A DNA stretch of 64,000 bases from Gonocerus acuteangulatus (taxonomy: Eukaryota > Arthropoda > Insecta > Hemiptera > Coreidae). How positions within the stretch are numbered: position 1 is the stretch's first letter; the number at the start of each line of letters is the position of its first letter. The stretch is taken from contig OX328131.1 of NCBI GenBank assembly GCA_946811695.1, positions 10,015,453 to 10,079,452 of the forward strand, written 5' to 3'. The translations under genes and the position numbers were made by a program. Positions 32,553 to 43,128 of this stretch are shown here, in pieces. The notes beneath the pieces were generated by a model. That model ran no database searches. It saw only the letters and a list, made by a program, of their open reading frames with translations, and was not told the origin of the DNA.

Positions 32553-33201
32553 CACTGGGACCAAACGACATTTCGTGTTTCAAAAAAGGCTACAACCTCA
32601 ATGTAAGCCGATCTCAATGAATGAATGAAATGACAGCTGAGAAAATTTAGAAGAACAACTTCGTCTTCCCAGATTTTTCTTTTTTGTCCCCCCCGTTTAT
32701 TAAATTAGGTGTAATTAATTCTTTTACAATTGAATATAAAATAATATTTTAATTTCATGCAACTTATTATCAGCACTTAAAATTAAACATTCATTTCATG
32801 ATTAGACTTGAAAAAATTAGACTGACATCTTCAAAACGTAAATTTATTTTAATTCAACAATGAGATTAAACGAAATAATATGATTTTTGAATGATTTGAA
32901 AATTGGTTTTCATTTTTTCCATGCCTAATCAGGATTTAAATATTTAATTTTAACGATATCAGTGCTGATATTAAGTCAGATGAAAAATAAAATATTATTT
33001 TACGTTTAATTGTAAAAGTTCATGAACTATTTACACACAATTTAATAAAAAGGGACAACAAAATACAAAACTCAGGCCTGACAAAGTTGTTCTAAATTTT
33101 ATTAACTTTCTTTTTTTTTTTTTTAAAAAAATCATTGACATCTGTTAAGATTTAGAGGCTGTAGCCTTTTTTGAAACACGAAATGTCCTTTGGCCCCACT
33201 G
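32553..33201. mobile_element. Second foldback element, abutting the first
   Basis: It starts CACTGGGACCAAACGACATT and ends with the complement of CAGTGGGGCCAAAGGACATT, so the first ~45 bp are inverted repeats; inner AT-rich parts also pair. It begins directly after the TSD of the element at 31418-32543. Its own TSD is not clear. Likely hAT-like from the CAGTGGGGCC terminus. Confidence 0.7.
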
Positions 33202-33615
33202 TTCGCCGGCAACGAAAACAGTTTTGTTCGTTGGTACCAGTCCACATTTGCACGCATTCTTTCCTCCGCCATCCGTTAGAAAGCGCTAGTAGCGAAGATG
33301 GCAACCGGTGGTCAATCCTTGCGATGCTAACAAAGAAAACTATATAAATATTTAACTTAACTATATTGCTTAGTCATTTAACATATCTTTTATGTACTTG
33401 TATATAAAACCTCATAAAACTTGCTAATATCCACAAGTCGGAGACAGATTCTTCACATGACATAAATATGTGTGTATTACCAAGAGACTATATTTACACA
33501 TTTTTACATGTATTATATACATATATTGATTTTTTTGTTATCATGGCCAATAAATCTATCGAAATAAATCTATATCATTCTATATGGACTCTTTTTACGT
33601 GAATTAAATATTTAT

Positions 33616-33677
<62 letters not shown>
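33202..33677. other. Intergenic DNA ending in (TA)n
   Basis: No gene seen. A (TA)n run occupies about 33618-33677. Confidence 0.6.
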
Positions 33678-33679
<2 letters not shown>

Positions 33680-33682
<3 letters not shown>

Positions 33683-35659
33683 GGTGATTCAGGTCTAAGT
33701 AGCCAAACTTCAGGAGGCAATTCTAGACATCATTTCCAACAAAAAAGTTCATTTCAAGTATGGTCCAATTCCGTAAGGAAAAGGAGCTATGCCTAATTTT
33801 CTGTTTTTTTAACGTAGTCATGATTTTTAATGAATAAGAAATGTTTTCTCAAAAACTATTCAAAATAATTAAATTCTAATTATGCCATCATAAAATAGAC
33901 AACATTTCCTTAAAAAATACATTAATTTAATTCACTAAAATCATTATTAAAATATACTTTCTGGACGTCCAATAACGCACTTCTGTTTTTATCAATGAAT
34001 CAGAGTATTTTCGCGATTTTTTTCCTCAGCCCTCTAAAGGACCACAGACTCAATACTTACAGGAAAACTTCTACATTTAGTAAGCATTAAATCTATGAAA
34101 AAGAAGTGGAGGTTTATTAGGGAATAAATTGAATGATTGGCTCCCTTTTGTCAAAAAAATGTGGAATGTAGTTTTGTTACTTTCAAATACCTTGTGTGAC
34201 AAAAATACAAAATAATTCATTTTTTAATGGCCAAACTGTGGGTATCCATTGTCCAGTCCGGAATCAATAAATATAACTGAATGAGACGATTGAAAAAGTT
34301 TTTCATTTGATAGATCTGTTACATTTCATGTTTTTCAATTTTTCATTGATTTATGTTTTACATGATGCATTTGGCACCCAGTTTTGACTAGAGATTTTGA
34401 GCGGAGAATTCAAAAAGATTGCAGGGTAGTTGAATAATTGTAATCAAGAATTTGTACATAATTTGAAATGTTTTCAAATAAAATTTGAAATAAAACTAAA
34501 AATTGTGCAAACCATTGCGGGAGGGAAAATGTTAATCCTCAGTTCGGCCGCAACATTTTGTGGACAGACAAAGCCACATTCACACCGAATTGAATATTTA
34601 ACAGTCCCAATTCGCATACTTGGTTCCATTTTAATCCTTATGACGTGTGAAGATCCACAATCAGTACCAGTTCCAAGATAACGTGTGGTGCGGGAATTTG
34701 AACGAATATCTTCTTCAGCCAATCCTGATTCCTGACAGGATTGATTCGACATATTTTTAAACCTCCACACGATTTTAATACGACCGACCTATTACATTGG
34801 AATACTTTCCGCTGGCACATAGACTCATGGTTCCAGACGGATTGCTCTCCTGCACACAGCAGCAGTGCTGTTAGACAGTGGATGGATCCACTGCCCAAGT
34901 TCATAAAGGTCCAATTGCAAATTTAGCAACTTATCAAATATATTAGCAAATATTTTAGTGCCTAAAGCATCATGTAAAAGATAAATCAATGAAAATTTGT
35001 TAAACAAAAAATGTAACATATCTGCCAAATGAAAAACCTTTCCAATCATTTCTTTCAGTTACTTTTTATTGATTCCGGACTGGACAATGGATACTCACAG
35101 TTTGACCATTAAAAAATGAATAATTTTTAATTTTTTCACACAAGGTATTTGAAAGTAACAAAACTACATTCCACATTTTTTTGACAAAAGGGAGCCAATC
35201 TTTCAATTTATCCCCGAATAAACCTCTACTTTATTTGCATGGATTTAATGCTTATTAAATGTAGATGTTTTTGCGTAAGTATTGAATTTGTGGTCCTTTA
35301 GAGGGCTGAGGAAAAAAATCGCGAAAAAACTCCAATTCATTGATAAAAACAGAAGTGCGTTATCGGACCCCCAGAAAGTATCTTTTAATAATGATTTTAA
35401 TGAATTAAATTACTGTCTTTTTAAAGGAAATTTTGTCTATTTTATGATAGCATAATTACAATTTAATTATCTTGAATAGTTTTTGAGAAATCCTTTCTTA
35501 TTTAATAAACAACATGAATACCTTAAAAAAACAGAAAATTGGACATAGCTCCTTTTCCTTTCGGAATCAAACCATACTTGAAATGAACTTTTTTGTTGGA
35601 AATTATGTCTAGAATCACCTCCTAAAGTTTGGCTACTAAGACCAAGTAGAAGAATCACC

Positions 35660-35662
<3 letters not shown>
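33680..35662 (+). mobile_element. mariner/IS630-type element with ~590-bp inverted arms, inside (TA)n
   Basis: Both ends are CAGGGTGATTC next to TA, within a TA microsatellite. 33680-34270 and 35070-35662 are diverged inverted copies of one another ('tagccaaacttcaggagg', 'agccctctaaaggacc', 'attgtccagtccggaatc'). The middle carries a transposase remnant (34550-34925). The TA target cannot be told from the surrounding repeat. Confidence 0.8.
34550..34925 (+). pseudogene. DDE transposase remnant (Tc1/mariner-like)
   Basis: Plus-strand reading gives LWTDKATFT then IFNSPNSHTWF and, after stops and shifts, QTDCSPAHSSSAVRQWMD. These correspond to the two successive aspartate blocks (TDEATF-like and QQDGAPPH-like) of an insect IS630/Tc1/mariner transposase family. 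Start, N-terminal DNA-binding part and the last catalytic block are not recognisable; in-frame stops abound. Confidence 0.6.

Positions 35663-35714
<52 letters not shown>
35663..35714. repeat. (TA)n microsatellite
   Basis: TA run between the mariner-like element and a SINE. With 36054-36101 it forms one microsatellite opened by the SINE. Confidence 0.9.
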
Positions 35715-35719
<5 letters not shown>

Positions 35720-36051
35720 ATCAGTCCCGTAACAGGCCACAAGGGCCCAGAGGGGCAGATACTGTAGAGGTATCTGATTCTTGACCGTACGGCACACTAG
35801 GGAGATAGTGTGGTCAACACTATGCTCCGGCCGCCTGATTTTCCCCTTGGCCGCTTCGACTGCTAGAGTCATTAGCACCCAAGGTACCCATTATTAATTA
35901 AAGGCTGGGTGAGCCTAGGGACGATCTGGGACCCCAAATCCAACCCTCGAACGGCAGCACTAGAAGAAAAAATCTTTAGTGCGCGCTCGGGTTTTGAACC
36001 TGGTCCTCCAGTTCATTAGTCGAGTGCTCTACCACTGAGCTAACCTCGCCC

Positions 36052-36053
<2 letters not shown>
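35715..36053 (-). mobile_element. tRNA-derived SINE (family A) inserted in (TA)n
   Basis: Reverse-complemented, it starts GGGGGCGAGGTTAGCTCAGT and ends GTTACGGGACTGATTTTTTT. The B box is present but changed (ggttcaaaacccgagc). TA microsatellite lies on both sides. Confidence 0.9.
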
Positions 36054-36103
<50 letters not shown>

Positions 36104-36290
36104 GGTGGCTCAGATAAGTTGGCCCTTCCCTTCAAAGGCCTATTTGAGCCCTTAGAAGTGTTATTTTCTCATTTCCAAGTGCACCATTTTATAGATCTCG
36201 ACGAGAAGTACAACTTTGCCCTTACGATAAATTTTGATATCTGAAACCGTTTAGTAGTTATTTCTCTTGTGGTCCGCTATATACATATAT

Positions 36291-36346
<56 letters not shown>

Positions 36347-36682
36347 GTATATACTGTCTGCCTGTTTCCTTTTAAGGGATCACTTGAAGTCACATATTAG
36401 ATAAAATCACGTGAGAGTCAAGTGAGAGAAAATTTCCCAGGAAATAGCAGACTTGTTGATAATAAGAACCGTGACAGTGCTAATTGTCTGCTATTTATCA
36501 AAGCTATTCTCGTTATCAGATCATTGAATCGCTATCAGTTTGTCTTAGAAAAATCAAACAATTATAAGATATTTCTAGAAATATTTACTTTATTATGGAA
36601 TATAAGTGCCCTAGTATACCAAGAATCAATGGAAAATTATAAAATTGAATTAGCATAAAATTATTCATTGTGCTGTATGACA
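36054..36682. other. (TA)n tracts and unannotated DNA
   Basis: TA runs at 36054-36101 and, with TAC variants, 36283-36353. The rest holds no recognisable gene. Confidence 0.6.
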
Positions 36683-36797
36683 TTTTTTTTTTTTTTTTTT
36701 TTACGGAGCATCGACATCTGCCACCGGGTGGGAATCGAATCCATCATCTCCCGCATGTGAATCTAAGGTGTTAGCCACTAGACCACGGGGAGACACC
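36683..36797 (-). mobile_element. tRNA-derived SINE (family B)
   Basis: Reverse-complemented, it starts GTGTCTCCCCGTGGTCTAGT, contains GATTCGATTCCCACCC-like B-box sequence and ends with ATGCTCCGT then poly(A). No clear TSD found. Confidence 0.85.
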
Positions 36798-36881
36798 CTA
36801 AATCAGTACTATTCACAAGATATATGTTGATTTCTTTATTGGTTATTACATTCTGTATATTAATACATCTGGTAATATGAT

Positions 36882-37127
36882 ATATCGCACTAGTAGTGAC
36901 ACAACTCAAAATATAACTCAACTGAAAATTTGTCACTCTTGCCTATGTAGGGTACCTTAGCATTAAGACAAGAAGGATGACACAAGTACCCTCTGGTGTA
37001 CAAGATCTGAAGCTAGGTGCATACAGTTTTGATGGTAGATAAAGATATATTTACCAATGCCTTTCATAGTCATAACTGAAAACACCGATTTTTGAGTTGT
37101 GCCACTTTAGAAATACTAGTGCGATAT
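36882..37127. mobile_element. 246-bp MITE, compact copy with an empty hAT site
   Basis: The ends are ATATCGCACTAGTA and its complement; the subterminal 'gacacaactcaaaa' also recurs. At 37069-37076 it contains GTCATAAC, the complement of the GTTATGAC TSD of the hAT at 1445-4084, uninterrupted. The MITE's own TSD is ambiguous because its ends are palindromic with the flank. Confidence 0.8.
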
Positions 37128-37727
37128 GATACAATATGAAAGGTTCCGTGCTGAATGCCTCCTAACTTCATCCTCGATTAACGTCAGAAAGACGCTCAGA
37201 TGACGTCGAGAGGTGCCTACACAAGCTCCCTTCTGTTCCGACCAGTGGCTGGAGTCGAAGAGAGATCGGTGAGCCACAGACATTGAAGCACTTGAAGGAA
37301 GAGAAAACCATTGCTAACACTTGGTCAATGCAGTAGATTACACAAGAAATTTAAATATGTCATACAAGGATCATCACACGTAGATGACAATACTACTCAA
37401 AGGGGTGAAACTAGAACAAAAACGTGGTTAAACCCTGACAACCGCATGTTCCTATCTGATTCCCCCAAATTTGGAAATTGCATTATTAAACTTAGGGATA
37501 ATCTGTGTTCTGAGTATAGGCGTTGAAAATGTAAATAAATTTTACAACTTTTGTGAGATTCACCACCTTGAAGAATGTTTTGTCATTGAAAGAATAGTGA
37601 AAATTTCCTTAAGTAACCCTTAAGAAAGAGACTTTATTTTATTGTCTACATGCGCCGTGCATGACAAATGTAGGGCATGTAATTGTTATTTACAATTCAA
37701 AAAATAATTTACACTAGTTCTTCCCTT
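37128..37727. other. Intergenic DNA, no gene assigned
   Basis: A 71-codon frame at 37311-37526 has no recognisable motif. Nothing else supported. Confidence 0.4.
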
Positions 37728-37859
37728 TTAGCACTTTCCTCCGAAGGAAAGTAGCTATTGAGGTTGGACTCATGACGGAACTTTTGAAAAAGTTCTTCAA
37801 ATCTTTATCGATCCTACCTAGTAGACAGCGAAAATGACCCCCGTTCAAATTTATATATA

Positions 37860-37923
<64 letters not shown>

Positions 37924-38980
37924 TATATATGTGTCTGTTAACACGATAGCGGCCAGAGTTTTTGTTTTTTCGTCACGAATCTTGGTATATAGCATTCAAT
38001 TAGCAAACGATTGAACGAGTTCGTTAACCACCAAAATCGGTCCACCGTAAGGGGGGGTTTACCCCGAACCCAAAAAACTAATTTGACCATGCCAGCCGTA
38101 GTTTTCGTTATATTTCAACGAAACTTGGTATTCGTAGTGGTAATATATAGAGAAAAGTGAGATATAAAAATGAACTAAATCAGTTCATAAGGAGGGGGTG
38201 GGGTTTACTCAGGACCGACAATACCAATTCGCCACTACCAGCCGTGATTTTTGGTATATTTCGACGAAACTCGGTATTCATAGTGGTAATCTACAGGTAA
38301 ATATGTGTTGTAAAAATAAACTAAATCGGTTCATTAGGAGGGGGGTTTACTCCGGACCCACAATACCAATTCGCCACTACCAACCGTGATTTTTGGTATA
38401 TTTCGACGAAACTCGGTATTCGTAGTGGTAACCTACAGGTAAATATGTGTTGTAAACATAAACTAAATCGGTTCTTTAGGGGGGGGGGGTTTACTCCGGA
38501 CCCAAATTACTAATATACTCATACTGGTCGTAATTTCTGCTTTATTGTAACGAAACGCAGTATACGTCGTGGGTAACTCATGAGAAAGAAGTGTTGTAAA
38601 AATGAGCTGAATCGGTCAATCGGAAAGGGGGGTTTACTTTGTAATATATTTCAATAGAAAAGGCAGCCAGACGTAGGTTCACAAAGGCGCCGCAAGGAGC
38701 GCTAGAGGGACTGTATCCGGTTCCTGCGTTAGATCAAAATACGATAATATGAGGTTTTTTGTATTTATTACGTAGTGTAGTAGGTACCATGTGTAAACAT
38801 AACTCTGGAAGCAAATTAATAATTTATCAGTTACTCATTACAAAATTAAAAGAGAACTATTCATGTTTTTATTTTATTTATGTAGGATATTTTAAGCAAA
38901 TTGTTCTGGAAAGCAGTCTACACTACCCAAATTCTGAGGAAAGTGCTTAGTTATGCAGCTCCTGCGTGACGGACTTTTTT
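37728..38980 (+). mobile_element. Helentron/DINE-1-like element, family 1, copy 2
   Basis: Same layout as 29049-30316: AGCACTTTCCTCCGAAGG start, (TA)n at 37853-37930, tandem 'cgacgaaactcggtattc' subunits, 'gaggaaagtgcttag' and terminal GTGACGGACTTTTTT. The G-runs differ in length between copies. Confidence 0.65.
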
Positions 38981-39145
38981 CCGTCGCAACCACATCCGGA
39001 CCATTAGCGCCGACGTCCATGGTGCAGCTGTGAATTTTTTTAACGAGCCGTGAATTGTGAAAAATCCCTGCTGCTGGCAGGATTCGAACCCACCACCTCC
39101 CGCAAGAGAATACAAAGCGTCAGCCACTAGACCACGGGGTGACCA
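38975..39145 (-). mobile_element. tRNA-derived SINE (family B), long variant
   Basis: Reverse-complemented, it starts GGTCACCCCGTGGTCTAGTG with GGTTCGAATCCTGCC-like B box. It has an extra body including 'cgtcggcgctaatgg' before a 'gcgacgg' plus A-run end, resembling the nested copy at 20960. It abuts the T-run end of the preceding Helentron-like element, so the exact left boundary is uncertain. Confidence 0.85.
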
Positions 39146-39651
39146 TAATTTACAATAGCGATGCAAAAAAAAATTAAAAAATAAAAATGTCCAACATTTC
39201 CACAGATTTTTTATTTTATGCTTTACGCACTTAAGACCTCATACTCATGTGTTCAACACCGACGAGCTTCGTAATTATTTAGGTTTTTGGAGGGAAAGTT
39301 TGGCCTCACGAAAACTTAGCATAAAGAAAACTCGTGATAACGAATGACAGCTGTATTGACGTCATCTGTCCAAGTAAACACTTTATGAATGGAAGGTCGT
39401 CCATTAATAGAAGAGACGAGTTGAATGAATCGTAAAAACCTGGCTCATGAATTATATTTGCGAACGTCATCAATTCGACTATATTGTTTTTTTATTATTT
39501 TTTTGCTATTGTCTAATTTTATGGAAAATTAATATCACTATAAATGAGGATTAATGACCTCCCTTGACGCAAAGCTAATGAATGCATTCTACGTAATCTG
39601 GGTTTATTGATCTTGAAAATATCGGTCGATGCAAGATATTATATAATATTT
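39146..39651. other. AT-rich intergenic DNA
   Basis: No gene seen. Confidence 0.4.
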
Positions 39652-40034
39652 GGAGGATTCAGAGCACAACTAGACCAAGTCCATGTTATACAGTTCTCAG
39701 AAAATGAGTATTATTCGTATTAATTGCAGAGATGTTGTATAAATCCTATTTACCAGTATAAGTCTTAAAAAGATTTGAACTTAAACACTGACATTATTTA
39801 TGTATAGCCTTGTTCATAAAATAGTAATAACTTGGACTTGGCTTCCTTGAGCTCTGAAAACTAATAAGAATGACTTCCAGATGTGTAGCAAGAACTGCTA
39901 CAAGTGGCAAAATAATGAAGTTAGGACTTAGTCTCCTGTAGCACTGAAAAGAGCCATTTTAGTAATACTCTTCAATCCCATTACAACATATAATGTCAAA
40001 AATGGACTTGGTCTAGTTGTGCTCTGAACCCTCC
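39652..40034. mobile_element. 383-bp MITE with ~32-bp TIRs
   Basis: The left end GGAGGATTCAGAGCACAACT matches the complement of the right end (GTTGTGCTCTGAACCCTCC), extending through 'agaccaagtccat'. Two partial inner copies ('acttggcttccttgagctc', 'gacttagtctcctg') suggest repeated subterminal motifs. TSD not resolved. Confidence 0.8.
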
Positions 40035-40854
40035 ATTTTCACCTTAATTACGATATTTTTCTCCAGAATCAACTAATTATATCGGAATTAAAGGTTGAAA
40101 CCATTGAACCTTTAACCATTAAAGGTTATTAGAGTATCATTGTAATTATGTTAAACAATCTACCTGGTCCCTGCAGCGCGGCGGGCTCGGGGTCCGGCGC
40201 GGCGGGCTCGGGGTCCGGCGTGGGGGCACACTTTACTCCTTAACTCACTCTAACACCACATTTCTTATTTTGTTTAATTAAATTACTTAAAATTAAATTA
40301 ATTTAAAAAAAAAATTGAATCCAGGCGCCGGTAACCTAGACTTTAAGCGCCTTAAAAAAAAAGAAAAAAAAAGAAAAAAAAAAAAAAAAGAAAAAAAGTT
40401 AAACAATTAATTTATTTAATCTCAAATAAATTATTTAAATTTGTTTTGTAAATCATCTTATCGAAGTTTATAGCTCCATATAAAATATGTAACAAAACAC
40501 ATAATCACTACACGTAATATGCCAAATAAGACATTGGCACATGTGTTCAAAATAAATGCACTCTTCATAGGGATACTATGAAGAAAGAGAAAAAAAAAGG
40601 TTGAAACCACACACACTGTTGTCAAACTACAACCTGCTTAAAATAACCTATTTAAATAATTTAAAAAAAAAATAGTTTTTCTCTTTTCTATTTTTAATGA
40701 ACTGCTAAATATATTATGAAACTTTTAATAGTTTTCTTCCAGAGTATGGAGTATGTGAGACTACATTACTTAATGAATACACAAAAAAGTTCTGTTTATT
40801 GATCTTGAAGAATAATAAAAGCGTCCAGATGAAAAAAGGGGACATCCCACAATC
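40035..40854. other. Intergenic DNA with a GC-rich 27-bp tandem duplicate
   Basis: At about 40176-40222 the segment 'gcggcgggctcggggtccgg' occurs twice in a row, standing out from an AT-rich surround. An A-rich run with G interruptions lies at 40359-40398. No gene. Confidence 0.5.
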
Positions 40855-40862
40855 GTGATAAC

Positions 40863-41662
40863 TAGAGCCCGGAAGTTAGGCAAAATGCCTTTTTTATCTG
40901 AATGGATATATCGAAGAATCAGATAGAAATAAATATGTTTTCGTGCATTTAGGAAGTGTAGAGACAATTTTTATTTTGCCTATTTTGGCTATTTTAAGAT
41001 TTAAAGCCCTTTTTTTTTTGCCTTTTTTGCTCGTTATGCATTTTTTTCTGCGATTTAAACATTTTAAAAAGCACATTTCGAATTTCAGTTCATCGAAGAC
41101 AAAAAAGGTTTCACAAATTAAATTACATTTTGCCGTCACAAATATCAATTCGAAAGCTTATTTTCCCAACTCATGGATTTAACCTCTGTAAATAACAGAG
41201 CCTTCCTTGGTAGAAGGAATGCACAAGCATAATGAATAGGAGGAAAGAGAGAGGATGAGAGAAGTAAGTCTCCTTCCTCACACCCCTTTTGCTGTGACAA
41301 TGGTGTAATTACCTGCTATTCCGGATTTAGAAATGATAAGATAATGCTGAGGAAGTTTTTCCATGATGGAAAACATTTTTTCTGAGAAGGTCTATGAGAG
41401 TTGATACTTTGAAAAAGCATCTTGTTGTTGCTTGTAAGAAGGGAAAGTAAGAGTAAGTACACTAATTCTGTGATAAATTGATAATAAAGAAATGAATGAG
41501 TATTTGAAATAAATATTTTCATTAATAATGAGTGAGATTCCTCTTTGCCTTCACTCGTAATAAATGCCTATTTTAATTACAATACTGCCTATTTTCAGTA
41601 TGTCAAGTGCCTTTTTGCCTGCCTATTTTAACCAAAAATAAATGCCTGTCTTCCGGGCTCTA
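40863..41662. mobile_element. Non-autonomous hAT element, second copy, 8-bp TSD
   Basis: Same termini as 1445-4084 (TAGAGCCCGGAAGTTAGGCA) but in opposite orientation, with GTGATAAC on both sides (40855-40862 and 41663-41670). It is 800 bp and lacks the nested dimer, so it serves as the intact reference for the family. No transposase ORF. Confidence 0.92.
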
Positions 41663-41759
41663 GTGATAACACAGAAACTAGGTACAGCGCTGTTTGTGGC
41701 AGAAGTAACAACCAATAATTTAATTAAGACTGGCTTGGCGGTTTAATTCAATTTGTAAA

Positions 41760-41836
41760 TTATATGGAGTAAACCCCAACTTCTAATGAACCGATTTAGT
41801 TTATTCTTAAATCTAATCTTTATCTTTAGATTCCTA

Positions 41837-41883
<47 letters not shown>

Positions 41884-42060
41884 GGCGCATCTACATCTTG
41901 GCCATCCTAGGACTTATACCGAGTTTCGTTACAATACAACGAAAATTACGACCGGTATGAGCAAATTAGTAATTTGGGTAAGAGTTAAACCCTCCCTCCT
42001 AATGAACCGATTTTGTTTGTTACTGTACCTGTGTGTAAGTTTTCTTACTGTTTTTGATTA
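41760..42060 (-). mobile_element. Helentron/DINE-1-like family 1 fragment, minus strand
   Basis: 'taatgaaccgatttagttt', 'ataccgagtttcgttac' and 'acgaccggtatga' are the complements of family 1 subunits. A SINE B tail (41843-41905) interrupts it. Confidence 0.7.
41843..41905 (-). mobile_element. 5'-truncated SINE (family B) tail
   Basis: Only the 3' end remains: reverse-complemented 'ggccaagatgtagatgcgcc' plus A-run. CCTAGGACTT at 41833-41842 and 41906-41915 is a 10-bp TSD, so the truncation happened at insertion. Confidence 0.85.
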
Positions 42061-42094
42061 TTCTCGTTTGTAAGTATAAATATCTATTTTTTTA

Positions 42095-42181
42095 GGTGAA
42101 GAAGGGTGCGAAAATGCTTCCGAAACGTCCAATATAGATTTTTCTTGAAGATCGGACGTTTTTCTCTCAGCCGAATCCCAA
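42095..42181 (+). mobile_element. Penelope-like arm with degenerate hammerhead
   Basis: 'gtgaagaagggtgc' then GAAACGTCC and 'cagccgaatcccaaccat' match the right arm of the palindromes. CUGAAGA has become GUGAAGA and stem II has a mismatch. Only one arm remains. Confidence 0.6.
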
Positions 42182-42619
42182 CCATCAGTTGATTTCTTAT
42201 TAAGACAATCATTCGTATATATAACATCAGTAAGGAAAACTATCAGTACAGTTTATAGATTAATCTGTAATTTCTCCCATCCAGAACCAGCCAACTATCT
42301 TCAATTTTATGTCAGTATTGAAAAGTTAAGGGCCATAAGCCAATTGAGACTCTGCAATAGTGAATATACGAGAATATCCCTTAAAAATAAAACCATCATG
42401 ATAAAATCTGATGAAGTATGTCAGTTCTGTAATAGATACATTTACAATAGTTTGAAGCACCTAATGCTGCACTGCCAAACGCATAAAATTCAAAGGCAAC
42501 AATATTTACAGTAATACATTTCAGAAAACAGGGACGAATTATCGCTAGAAAATGTGCAAAATATTGGCAGTACTGTAAAGATAAATAATATATTTTTATT
42601 CTTAAAGAGTGTTCTATAA
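42182..42619 (+). pseudogene. LINE ORF2 C-terminal fragment with zinc-knuckle
   Basis: A 146-codon frame, broken by a single TAA (42512-42514), reads RAISQLRLCNSEYTRIS, then CQFC...LKHLMLHC and ends in a short helical tail (NIFLFLKSVL). The R-L-R/L-C-N block followed by CxxC...H...C is the usual end of LINE ORF2 proteins. It begins directly after the Penelope-like arm, so the catalytic domain is gone. An AT-rich 3' UTR-like stretch follows (42620-42740). Clade not assigned. Non-functional by truncation and stop. Confidence 0.65.
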
Positions 42620-42772
42620 TTATTTTATTTATTTACACATTTATTGTACATAAGTATATTCATAGTTTTTAGATTATATTATTCAAGCTTTATTTTTATT
42701 TCTAATTTGCTAGTATTATTCTTTATTTTATTTATAATTTAGTGGATAATTTCTTTATTATCCACTTTTGGA

Positions 42773-43122
42773 ATGAGGATTGGCTAAAAGTTAACAACCA
42801 TCTCAGGCAGATAAAAGAGGATGTAAAGCTATGGACTAGGTCAGAGCGACAGAATAGAACATATCAAGTGATACTCAGCAGACTACGCATTGGCCACACG
42901 AAATTGACGCATACATACTTGCTACGAGGCTTACACCCACCGACATGCGATGCCTGCCATGAAATACTGACTGTGGAACACATTATACTCTACTGTCCTG
43001 CATTTAGAAAAGAAAGAGAAGCCCACGGAATCCCGAATAGCCTTAAAGAAGCTCTGAAGGATAATTTTCAAGACACTCAAAATGTAATCAACTTCATCAA
43101 AGAAATAAAATTACAATTGTAA
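42773..43122 (+). pseudogene. LINE ORF2 C-terminal fragment (RLRIGH/CxxC type)
   Basis: The frame (ATG-like start at 42742, LINE-like from about 42773) gives DWLKVNNHLRQIKEDVK, then SRLRIGHTKLTHTYLL, then CDACHEILTVEHIILYC, and a stop at 43122. This is the segment C-terminal to RNase H in I/R1/Jockey-related LINE proteins; the zinc-binding CxxC...H...C is intact. Endonuclease, RT and RNase H are missing. The stop is followed after a few bases by the 42-bp array. Related fragments occur at 46201-47043 (minus) and 53194-53421. Confidence 0.8.
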
Positions 43123-43128
43123 ATAACA

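Noticed and set aside
34430..35049. Small frames on both strands (61-98 codons)
   Set aside because: They overlap on both strands inside a decayed transposase; only the short motif blocks on plus are meaningful.
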